Assembly (NCBI GenBank): GCA_937928575.1
Contig: CALFWW010000183.1
Span: 1-58,924, forward strand
Length of the DNA stretch: 58,924 bases
From: an uncultured Saprospiraceae bacterium
Lineage (GTDB): Bacteria; Bacteroidota; Bacteroidia; Chitinophagales; Saprospiraceae
Direction: 5' to 3'
Shown here piece by piece: positions 18,663-26,450 of the stretch. Position numbers and translations under genes: made by a program. The notes under the pieces are model-generated. The model was not told the DNA's origin. It made no database searches and saw only the letters and a program-made list of their open reading frames with translations. The first letter of the stretch is position 1. Each line of letters starts with the position of its first letter.

Positions 18663-19442
18663 ATGGAGCCGACCCATTATATCATCGCCATTATCGGAGG
18701 ATTTGTGGCAGGAATAATCAATACACTTGCTGGAAACGGTTCTGCCATCACCTTATCTATCTTGACGGAAGTAATTGGCCTGCCAGGTAACATGGCAAAT
18801 GGAACCAATCGGGTCGGAATCATGGCACAAGGAATTTCCAGTCTTTTCAACTACAAAAAAAATGACAAGCTTCACATCAATCGGGGGAAGCATATTATAA
18901 TACCAACGGTCATCGGAGCTATCTTTGGTGTGTTAGTAGCCGTTTGGGTCAGTAATGAACAATTCAAAAGTGTATTTCGGTTTTTGATGATTATAATCTT
19001 GGTTATCCTATTAGTGAATCCAAAAAAATGGCTGATTCCTGATGGAGGAAAACCATTGTTGCCTCCTGTCCTGATGTTTATTGTATTTTTATTGTTAGGA
19101 TTTTACGGTGGATTTATTCAAATGGGAATGGGGGTGTATTTTTTGGCGACTATGGTTTTGTTAGCAAAGTACAAAATCGCAGAAAGTAATGTTATCAAAA
19201 TTGTAGTGGTATCGATTTACACCATTATTGTACTCGCTATTTTTCAATACAATGGGTTGATTGATTGGAAAGTCGGAGCGATCATGGCAATTGGACAAGC
19301 GGCTGGTGGTTGGTTCGGTGCAAGCTTTGCATCCAATTATTCCAAGGCTGATTTGTGGGCTTATCGGTTATTGATTTTTGTGGTGATTGCTGCGATTGTG
19401 AAGATGTTTAAATTGTGGACTTATCTTCCTTTTTTTAATTAA
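18663..19442 (+). CDS. TSUP (TauE/SafE) family permease
   Basis: A 259-aa integral membrane protein with about eight hydrophobic helices. It has the family's repeated motif, seen as GFVAGIINTLAGNGSAITLS near the start and GFYGGFIQMGMGVYFLATMV in the second half. TSUP proteins export sulfite or organosulfonates or take up anions; the substrate cannot be read from the sequence. It lies 19 bp after mce and probably shares its transcript. Confidence 0.85.
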   Translation: MEPTHYIIAIIGGFVAGIINTLAGNGSAITLSILTEVIGLPGNMANGTNRVGIMAQGISSLFNYKKNDKLHINRGKHIIIPTVIGAIFGVLVAVWVSNEQFKSVFRFLMIIILVILLVNPKKWLIPDGGKPLLPPVLMFIVFLLLGFYGGFIQMGMGVYFLATMVLLAKYKIAESNVIKIVVVSIYTIIVLAIFQYNGLIDWKVGAIMAIGQAAGGWFGASFASNYSKADLWAYRLLIFVVIAAIVKMFKLWTYLPFFN

Positions 19443-19552
19443 AAATATTTTTCTCTCACTGACTTTGTCAGTGCTTGAATATAAAATTTAAAATAGATTG
19501 TTATTGTGTCGAGCTCTCATTTAAGAGCTAACCAAGCAATAAGGTAGAGCAT

Positions 19553-19731
19553 GCTCTTGAATGGGGCGCGCGTGGATATTTTAAATTCAAAAGAGCTTCA
19601 GCGATTGAGAAAACTATTTTTAATTTTAAATTATTTAGGCTCTTGAATGGGACGAGCGCGGATATTATAAATTCGAATTGCCTTTGAAGGCATTGAGAAG
19701 CAATTATAAATTATTAATTAGAAGAACTTCG
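19553..19731 (+). repeat. Two ~86-bp direct repeats in a 335-bp gap
   Basis: Units start with GCTCTTGAATGGG at 19553 and 19639. Both continue with CG-rich then GGATATT.TAAATTC, and share ATTGAGAA and the AT-rich ends. A separate hairpin, AAGAACT...AGTTCTT, follows near 19731-19757. There is no coding signal. Confidence 0.7.
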
Positions 19732-19777
19732 CGAAGCCAGTTCTTCGTATATTTACACCCACAACAAAGCAGCAAAA

Positions 19778-22700
19778 GTGTCCTCATTTTCCGAAAAAAC
19801 ATATCAGGATAATTTCCAAGAAACAATAGCAACCCTCAACGAAGAACAACTTCGGGCAGTCGTTAATATTGAAGGACCAATGATGGTATTGGCTGGGCCA
19901 GGAACGGGTAAGACTCATATCCTTGCCACTCGTATTGGGCAAATTCTACAACAAACGGATACACAAGCGCATAACATTTTGTGCCTCACATTTACGGATG
20001 CAGGTGTGCAAGCGATGCGTCAACGATTGCTGTCAATTATCGGTACAGATGCACATCGTGTGCACGTTTATACCTTTCATTCATTTTGCAACAAAGTATT
20101 ACAAGAAAATCCAGAACTGTTCGGAAAGTACGATATGGAATTGATTTCTGATTTGGAAAAATTGGAAATTTTAAAAACCATCATCGATCAGTTAGACCCT
20201 AACCATCCATTTATTAAAGGAAGAAGTGATTACTATTTTTATCAAAGTCATGTACTTGATTTGTTTGGTAAAATGAAAAATGAAGGTTGGACCGTAGAAA
20301 ATGTTAATACGCAAATTGATGCTTACCTAAAAGATATTCCAACCCGTGAAGGTTTTATTTATCAAAGAAATTCGAAGGCAGGAAAAAAAGGAGACATTCG
20401 ACAATCGAAAGTAGCAGAAGAAACTTTGAAGAAAGAATTGATCCGTGCAGCTGCAGATTTGTTTCCGACCTACGTTCAGATGATGAAAGAAAGAAATCGA
20501 TACGATTATGATGACATGATCTTATGGGTTTTGGAAGCTTTCAAAAACAACGAACATCTATTGCGTCGGTATCAAGAACAATACTTGTATTTTTTAGTCG
20601 ATGAATATCAAGATACGAATGGTTCTCAAAATCAAATTCTAAAAAGTCTCATTGATTATTGGGACAATCCGAATGTCTTTATTGTTGGTGATGACGATCA
20701 ATCCATTTTTGAATTTCAAGGTGCTCGATTGAAAAACTTGACTGATTTTATTCAAGATTATCGAGATGTCGAATTAGTGGTTTTGAAAAAGAATTATCGA
20801 TCTACTCAAGAGATTATTGACTTTGCCAGTCACCTGATTTTAAATAATGAAAAGCGAGTCATCAATGAAATTCCAGGACTCGAAAAAATACTAGAAGCTG
20901 GAAATGCGGAAATGTTGTCATTAGATGTGAAGCCATATTTCACCCAATTTCCAAATCGAATGCATGAAAATGCGGAAATCGTTTTTCAACTAGAAGTACT
21001 GCAAGAAAAAGATTTTCCATTGAATGAAGTGGCGATTATTTATGCCAAGCACAAACAAGTGGATACCATTCGCACATTGTTAGAAAAGAAAGGAATCCCA
21101 TTTCAAACCAAAAAGGAAATCGACATTTTAAGGACGCCACTGATTGGCAACTTAAAATTGTTGTTGGAATATATTTCACTAGAAACGCTTTCTCCTTATT
21201 CTGGTGAACACTTGGTTTACAAATTATTGCATTTTGATTTTTTCAATTTGGACAAAAGAGATATTCCAAAGATTGGATTCTTCATGCGCGAAAACGATTA
21301 CAAATGGAAAGACTTGATTGATGATGATGGTTTGTTGTCGGAATTGACGTTGCATCAATCTGTTGCTTTTCAAGTTTTCCGAAAATTTATGCGAGAGGTA
21401 ATTGCGGATACACACAATGTTTCATTAATTGCTTTGTTGGAAAAAATTATCAATCGATCCGGAATTCTTACCCAAGTTTTAAAAACTGAAAAAGATAAAT
21501 CATGGTTTGTTCAAATGCTGAATACCTTTCTTGAATTTGCAAAACAAGAAACGTTCAAAAACAAATCACTTGACTTGAAAGGGTTTATTCATTTGGTCAA
21601 CAGAATGTTAGAAGCGAAGTTGCCATTGCGTATGCAAAAGGTGGTACACAATGATGAAGGGGTGCATTTAATGACGGCACATGCATCCAAGGGAATGGAA
21701 TTTCGCCATGTATATATGATTGATTGTGTCAAAGATTCTTGGCAGTCGGCTAGGGGAGGCAAGTATAATTTTACCTTGCCGGATACCTTGACATTTTCTG
21801 GAGAAGAGGATTCGTTGGAAGCAACTCGACGGCTGTTTTATGTTGCAATGACAAGAGCAAAAGAAAGTCTACGTATTTCTTGGGCAGAAAAAAGAAATGA
21901 TAATAAGACATTGGAACGAACTCAATTTATAGATGAGTTAGAAGCGAAAGTCGATATTGAATTGCATAAAAAAACAATTGCTGAAGTTGAGTTAATCAAT
22001 ACGCAATCGAATTTGTTGATGGAAACCAACTTGCCTCACATTCCTGAACAAGAACGAGATCGCATCGATTCTATCTTACAGGATTTCAAAATGACGACTT
22101 CAGCACTCAATCAATATCTGAGATGTCCACTGACTTTTTACTATAATCAAATTTTAAAAATTCCTACTGCTAAAAGCGAATCTGCTGTTTACGGGACAGC
22201 GATGCATCAAGCGCTTTATCGTTTGTTTTCTAAAATGGTGAAAGATGAAGACAAAGGTTTTCCTTCTGTGAAAGCATTCATCGGATTTTTTGAAGAAGAA
22301 ATGCAAAGAGTTCAAAATAAATTCGCGCCAGAAAAGTATCAACAGTTTTTGGAAAAAGGAAAAGCCAACCTCACTTCTTTTTTTAATGAAAATATTTCTA
22401 AATGGGAACGAAATGTTAGATTAGAACACAATGTTTACAATGTCGAATTGGATGGTGTCCCAATGGAAGGGGTGATTGATAAAATCGAATTTGGTCAAAA
22501 ATCCAAAGTGCATATTATTGATTATAAAACTGGTGCTAAAAAATCAGACACGGTTCGAAAAATCACGGAGAAAAATAAAAACGGTGGTGCTTATTTACGT
22601 CAATTGTATTTTTATAAATTCCTCTATGAAGCGCAAACCTTGCATCAACAAAAAGTACAAAGTGCATCCGTACAATATATCGAACAAAACAAAAAGGGCG

Positions 22701-22909
22701 AGCATGATATCTTCACCACTTATTTTGATGCGGAAGGATTGGTTTTAATGAAAAATTTGATCAAAGAAACGTATCAGAAAATACAAAATCACGAGTTTTA
22801 TCAAGGTTGTGATGAGCGCAATTGTAAATGGTGTAACTTCACTAGAAATAATCAAGTGCCGGATTCGTTTGTGGATGAGGAGGTGGAAATGCTGGATGAT
22901 CTTGCTTGA
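19778..22909 (+). CDS. UvrD-family helicase fused to a PD-(D/E)XK nuclease with four-Cys Fe-S site
   Basis: A 1043-aa superfamily 1A helicase-nuclease with a GTG start. Walker A is AGPGTGKT at 39-46, Walker B/motif II is VDEYQDTN near 274, motif III/IV is GDDDQSIFEFQGA and motif VI is YVAMTRAKESL near 690. The C-terminal nuclease shows GTAMHQALY, EGVIDKIEFG and HIIDYKTG near 914. Cysteines at about 781 (RCPLTFYY) and 1010-1018 (CDERNCKWC) match the iron-staple arrangement of AddB/AdnB-type nucleases. One chain thus carries unwinding and end resection, as in AdnA/AdnB. A role in double-strand break processing is likely. No partner subunit is adjacent. Confidence 0.88.
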   Translation: MSSFSEKTYQDNFQETIATLNEEQLRAVVNIEGPMMVLAGPGTGKTHILATRIGQILQQTDTQAHNILCLTFTDAGVQAMRQRLLSIIGTDAHRVHVYTFHSFCNKVLQENPELFGKYDMELISDLEKLEILKTIIDQLDPNHPFIKGRSDYYFYQSHVLDLFGKMKNEGWTVENVNTQIDAYLKDIPTREGFIYQRNSKAGKKGDIRQSKVAEETLKKELIRAAADLFPTYVQMMKERNRYDYDDMILWVLEAFKNNEHLLRRYQEQYLYFLVDEYQDTNGSQNQILKSLIDYWDNPNVFIVGDDDQSIFEFQGARLKNLTDFIQDYRDVELVVLKKNYRSTQEIIDFASHLILNNEKRVINEIPGLEKILEAGNAEMLSLDVKPYFTQFPNRMHENAEIVFQLEVLQEKDFPLNEVAIIYAKHKQVDTIRTLLEKKGIPFQTKKEIDILRTPLIGNLKLLLEYISLETLSPYSGEHLVYKLLHFDFFNLDKRDIPKIGFFMRENDYKWKDLIDDDGLLSELTLHQSVAFQVFRKFMREVIADTHNVSLIALLEKIINRSGILTQVLKTEKDKSWFVQMLNTFLEFAKQETFKNKSLDLKGFIHLVNRMLEAKLPLRMQKVVHNDEGVHLMTAHASKGMEFRHVYMIDCVKDSWQSARGGKYNFTLPDTLTFSGEEDSLEATRRLFYVAMTRAKESLRISWAEKRNDNKTLERTQFIDELEAKVDIELHKKTIAEVELINTQSNLLMETNLPHIPEQERDRIDSILQDFKMTTSALNQYLRCPLTFYYNQILKIPTAKSESAVYGTAMHQALYRLFSKMVKDEDKGFPSVKAFIGFFEEEMQRVQNKFAPEKYQQFLEKGKANLTSFFNENISKWERNVRLEHNVYNVELDGVPMEGVIDKIEFGQKSKVHIIDYKTGAKKSDTVRKITEKNKNGGAYLRQLYFYKFLYEAQTLHQQKVQSASVQYIEQNKKGEHDIFTTYFDAEGLVLMKNLIKETYQKIQNHEFYQGCDERNCKWCNFTRNNQVPDSFVDEEVEMLDDLA

Positions 22910-22934
22910 TTTTTTTAACACATAGTACATTTTA

Positions 22935-23045
22935 TTTAACACATAGCGCACATAGAGACATAGATTCACATAGAACGCACGTTGTTAGAGTATCTCACGT
23001 CCTCCCTATGTGCCTCTATGTATCTATTGTGATCTATGTGTTAAA
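22935..23045. repeat. CACATAG-type palindromic element, copy 1
   Basis: The arms run from TTTAACACATAG to CTATGTGTTAAA, each with three or four further CACATAG or CTATGTG units. The centre ACGTTGTTAG is shared with copy 2 at 23768-23895. Confidence 0.8.
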
Positions 23046-23070
23046 ACAAACAATCTGAATTATTAAAATT

Positions 23071-23748
23071 ATGAAAAATATCTTCTTCCTTTTTTTCTTC
23101 ACCTTTCTTCAATTCTCAATCATGGCGCAAGATAAAGCAACCTTAATTTACATCGGTGATCCAATGTGTTCATGGTGTTATGGTTTTTCACCTGAATTTT
23201 CAAAGGCAACTGAAACATTAAAAGATAAAGTGGATGTGCAATTGGTGATGGGTGGTCTCAGACCTTACAATCAAGAAACCATGTCTGATTTAGGTGATTT
23301 CTTAAAAGAACATTGGGAGCATGTCAATGAAGCGAGCGGTCAACCTTTTAACTATGATATTCTGAAGGAAACAGCTATGAAGTATGATACAGAGCCTATT
23401 TGTAGAGCCAATGTTATTGCTCGTGAATTGAATCCAGATGTTGCCTGGAAATTTTTCAAATTGTCTCAAATCGCTTTTTATAAAGACAATAAAGATCCTA
23501 ACACTTTAACAACGATGTTGGGTATTGCAAAGGAGTGTGCACTACCTTTAGATAGATTTGAAAAAATGTTTTTGTCTGACAAGTGGAAAGAAAAGGTGAA
23601 ATTAGATTTTCAATATTCAGCTGATTTGGGTGTGCGTGGTTTTCCTTCAGTTGTTTTGAAAAAAGGGGAACAGTATTATTTGGTGATGAATGGATATGCT
23701 AAATCGGAGGCGGTGGTGAAGGCGGTTGGTGAGGCGCTTGCTCGTTAA
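23071..23748 (+). CDS. Exported DsbA-family (FrnE-like) thiol oxidoreductase
   Basis: A 225-aa thioredoxin-fold protein with signal peptide MKNIFFLFFFTFLQFSIMA-Q. The active-site motif is CSWC (33-36) in GDPMCSWCYGFSPEF, followed by the DsbA helical insertion and a cis-Pro loop, GFPSVVL. This CxWC/GFSP context is the FrnE-like branch, disulfide isomerases or oxidases of uncertain substrate. FrnE proteins are normally cytoplasmic, so the clear signal peptide is worth noting. It stands between two direct copies of a palindromic element. Confidence 0.85.
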   Translation: MKNIFFLFFFTFLQFSIMAQDKATLIYIGDPMCSWCYGFSPEFSKATETLKDKVDVQLVMGGLRPYNQETMSDLGDFLKEHWEHVNEASGQPFNYDILKETAMKYDTEPICRANVIARELNPDVAWKFFKLSQIAFYKDNKDPNTLTTMLGIAKECALPLDRFEKMFLSDKWKEKVKLDFQYSADLGVRGFPSVVLKKGEQYYLVMNGYAKSEAVVKAVGEALAR

Positions 23749-23767
23749 TTTAACACATAGCTTATTA

Positions 23768-23895
23768 TTTTAACACATAGCGCACATAGCGCACATAGAA
23801 ACATAGAAACATAGAGGCACATAGAGCGTACGTTGTTAGGTAAACTCGCGTACTCCTATGTGTTTCTATGTGTCTAATGTGATCTATGTGTTAAA
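23768..23895. repeat. CACATAG-type palindromic element, copy 2
   Basis: The outer arms and the centre are the same as in copy 1, in the same orientation, with one or two extra CATAG units on the left arm. A further truncated TTTAACACATAG precedes it at about 23749-23760. Confidence 0.8.
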
Positions 23896-23922
23896 AATCA
23901 CGCATGCATTTAGGTAAATATA

Positions 23923-25665
23923 CTATGTTAAAGAGCCCTCAATTTTAGCCACCACATCCAAAGCATCCCCATACACCTTACTCATCGAAGCATTATTATC
24001 CATACCAGCAAAGAGTGCCATTTCAGCAGTCTTGATAATTTCAGTGAACTTAGCAATATGTTCTTGATTCACATTTAAAGAAGAGAGTTTTTCGGAAATG
24101 TTTTGTTTGGAAAATTCAGAAGGGGGCATGTTAAGTTTGTCGCCAACATAACCAAACATCGCTCTGGACACCTCATCATAAAAAGCGCGACCATTATTTT
24201 CACCTAGATATTTTTTGGCAGTAGCGAGTTTTTCTTCAGCGTGTTTTTGAGCTTGCTGACTTTTAAGTAGTGTCAGATCGATTTCAGGTTTATTTGCATC
24301 CATTTGTTTTTTGACAACCACACCTCCTAACATGCATAGCGGCAACGCGAAAAGAATCCAGAAAAATGGCGAACCATAAAAATAACTACCCGCTTTACTA
24401 AGGTTGCTATCCGTTTTGATGAATTTAATATCACCCATCAATTTATCATCTTCTGCAAGATCTTGTTTAACATTGCTTTTACCAGTTCCTTTTGATACGA
24501 AGACATTGAAAATTCGAGGCTTCAATGTTCGGTACGCTAAAGAGTCGGTATCGAAATAAGTGAACTCAGGTGCAATTTGATATCTGCCAGGTTCTTTAGG
24601 TAGAATGAGATATTCCAAAATTTTCTGACTGTAGTTTTGCCCATTTTGCTCCACCTCTTTTTCATCCAAAATATTAGGTTCATAAACTTCTAGATTCGGA
24701 TCCAGATTAAGTTTGGGTGGTTGCAATCTTTTAATGTCTCCATTTCCGGTGATGGTCACTTGTAAAGTGATGGCATCATCGGTGGTCAATTTATTTTTGT
24801 CAACTTGTACTTGCATACCATAATTTCCGACAGCACCTGAAAAAGTCGGAGGTGCATTGTCCGGCAAAGGTTTTACATTAATCTGAATAGTTTGCGTATT
24901 TACATTAAACTGTTTCAAATTTCTGTTGAAGAAAAAACTGCGTCGTTGTTTTGGCTTTGTTTCATCAACAACACCTAGCCGAGAAGACATTGGATCAATT
25001 GTCATGAGCCCTGCTTGCTGTGGATACAATGCGACCCGTCTTAAAATTTTGGTGCTATATTGGATTCCATTAATCACTTCTTTGACAACTCTTCCATCAA
25101 ATCGTGAGATATTCTGTGCATAAAACCCATCATATTCTGGTTCGGAAATGATATTGTAGCTCTCGATATTAATGACTGTATAAAGTTTGTAGTCCAAAAG
25201 AATTTGTTGACCAATTCTTGCTTCATTGACACTAGGTTCTGCTCTGATAAAAACCTGCTCTTCGAGATTTGCAACTGCACCATTGGCCATTTTTCTACCT
25301 TTCACAACTTTGACTTGAATCGGACGGGTGCTTAATGTTTGTTTTCCTACTTTAATGCTGGCAGGACCGATGGTCATCGTACCAATTTTATCAGCAAGCA
25401 AAGTAAAGCTATAGCCAATCGAACTGCTGGACTTCCCGTTTACCCAACTTGTACTTTGAGAAGTACTTGGTCCACCTGCGACTTTGAAATTCTTAAAAGC
25501 AGGTGCTTTAAATTGCGTACCACTCGCATTTTCTAAAGTAAAAGTCACTTCCAAATATCCGCCTTTGACAATCTCTTTGGCATCAGCAGTTGCCACAAAA
25601 CGAGTCTGTGCTTCCAATGAAATGAAAGCAATCAATAAAACAAAAAGGGATAGAAAAATTCTCAT
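23923..25665 (-). CDS. batD: BatD family protein
   Basis: A 580-aa protein: signal peptide to about residue 19, tandem immunoglobulin-like beta domains (first one EIVKGGYLEVTFTLENASG...), a membrane helix near 430-450 (FFWILFALPLCMLGGVVV) and a C-terminal helical domain ending MSKVYGDALDVVAKIE. This is the layout of BatD, part of the Bacteroides aerotolerance (Bat) set that usually lies with MoxR and the VWA proteins BatA/BatB. None of those genes is in the window, so this BatD stands apart. A shorter paralogue precedes it by 17 bp on the same strand. Confidence 0.85.
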   Translation of the reverse strand: MRIFLSLFVLLIAFISLEAQTRFVATADAKEIVKGGYLEVTFTLENASGTQFKAPAFKNFKVAGGPSTSQSTSWVNGKSSSSIGYSFTLLADKIGTMTIGPASIKVGKQTLSTRPIQVKVVKGRKMANGAVANLEEQVFIRAEPSVNEARIGQQILLDYKLYTVINIESYNIISEPEYDGFYAQNISRFDGRVVKEVINGIQYSTKILRRVALYPQQAGLMTIDPMSSRLGVVDETKPKQRRSFFFNRNLKQFNVNTQTIQINVKPLPDNAPPTFSGAVGNYGMQVQVDKNKLTTDDAITLQVTITGNGDIKRLQPPKLNLDPNLEVYEPNILDEKEVEQNGQNYSQKILEYLILPKEPGRYQIAPEFTYFDTDSLAYRTLKPRIFNVFVSKGTGKSNVKQDLAEDDKLMGDIKFIKTDSNLSKAGSYFYGSPFFWILFALPLCMLGGVVVKKQMDANKPEIDLTLLKSQQAQKHAEEKLATAKKYLGENNGRAFYDEVSRAMFGYVGDKLNMPPSEFSKQNISEKLSSLNVNQEHIAKFTEIIKTAEMALFAGMDNNASMSKVYGDALDVVAKIEGSLT

Positions 25666-25682
25666 GAAAAAAGTGTGCTGAA

Positions 25683-26195
25683 TTATATTTTATAAACGCG
25701 TCTTTTCTTTTTAGGTTTCTCCTTTATACGAGAAGGAAATTCAAAAAGATCGAAGTTGTCAAAACCTTCGAAAGGGTCAAAGGTATCTCTTTTATTGGGG
25801 ATTTCCTGCTTAATATTGTCAGGATTTGGAAAGACATTTATTTCTATTGGAGCAGTTTCCAAAATCCCTTCTTCTGTTTCAACATCTGCAGGCTCGATAT
25901 AATAAGTGCCGATGTCTTTTGGTTGCAATAAATAAGAGTAGGAATTGGTCTGACTCATCTCCCCATTGATGAATGAAGAACTCATAGATTGATTAGGACC
26001 ACTGACGATATCGTAGTCTTTAAAATTAGGTGGATTGAAATTGCTAGCAGATATATTTTTCAATGTGAAGGTCACCTGAAAGTAATTTCCTAACAAGATA
26101 GAGTCATTGCTTACATTGACGGTAAATTCTTTTTGTCCAAATGAATTTGCAATGAATAAAAAACCAATAATGATTGTGGATAGAATCGTCTTCAT
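25683..26195 (-). CDS. Secreted BatD N-terminal-domain paralogue
   Basis: A 170-aa protein with a signal peptide (to about residue 20, NSFG-Q). It has one beta domain clearly related to the first domain of the neighbouring BatD: GNYFQVTFTLKNISASNF matches GGYLEVTFTLENASGTQF, and GPNQSMSSSFINGE matches GPSTSQSTSWVNGK. A linker with repeated FD and a basic end, KPKKKRRVYKI, follow. There is no membrane helix. It looks like a duplicated and truncated BatD that has kept its own start and stop, probably co-transcribed with the full gene. Confidence 0.8.
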   Translation of the reverse strand: MKTILSTIIIGFLFIANSFGQKEFTVNVSNDSILLGNYFQVTFTLKNISASNFNPPNFKDYDIVSGPNQSMSSSFINGEMSQTNSYSYLLQPKDIGTYYIEPADVETEEGILETAPIEINVFPNPDNIKQEIPNKRDTFDPFEGFDNFDLFEFPSRIKEKPKKKRRVYKI

Positions 26196-26320
26196 GATAT
26201 TATCTTTAATCTTGTTTACAAAGATAAGATTTGTGATAAAAAATTGGAAGTGGTTTTTGGGTTAATCTTTGGTTAAAATTGGGCTAGTTAATCAGAATTT
26301 ATTTGTGTTTTTTCATGTTG

Positions 26321-26420
26321 AGAAGCTTTTAAAGATTCTTAAACTTAGTTGGGAAATTAAGTTTAAGAATCCTTAAGGCTTTCGATGCTTTTTAGCTTAA
26401 GTTTAAGAATCCTCAAAGAC
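26321..26420. repeat. Repeated TTTAAGAATCCT units with an inverted copy
   Basis: TAAGTTTAAGAATCCT occurs at 26358-26373, and a second copy follows near 26398-26413. The inverted copy AGATTCTTAAACTTA lies at 26333-26347. Outer AGAAG/CTTCT bases extend the pairing. It is likely a terminator region of the S9 peptidase gene. Confidence 0.55.
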
Positions 26421-26450
26421 TTCTCAAACTACTTAAATATAACAATTTTT

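Noticed and set aside
22935-23895. Insertion sequence around the FrnE-like gene
   Set aside because: The elements are in direct orientation and internally palindromic, and no transposase or target duplication is seen.
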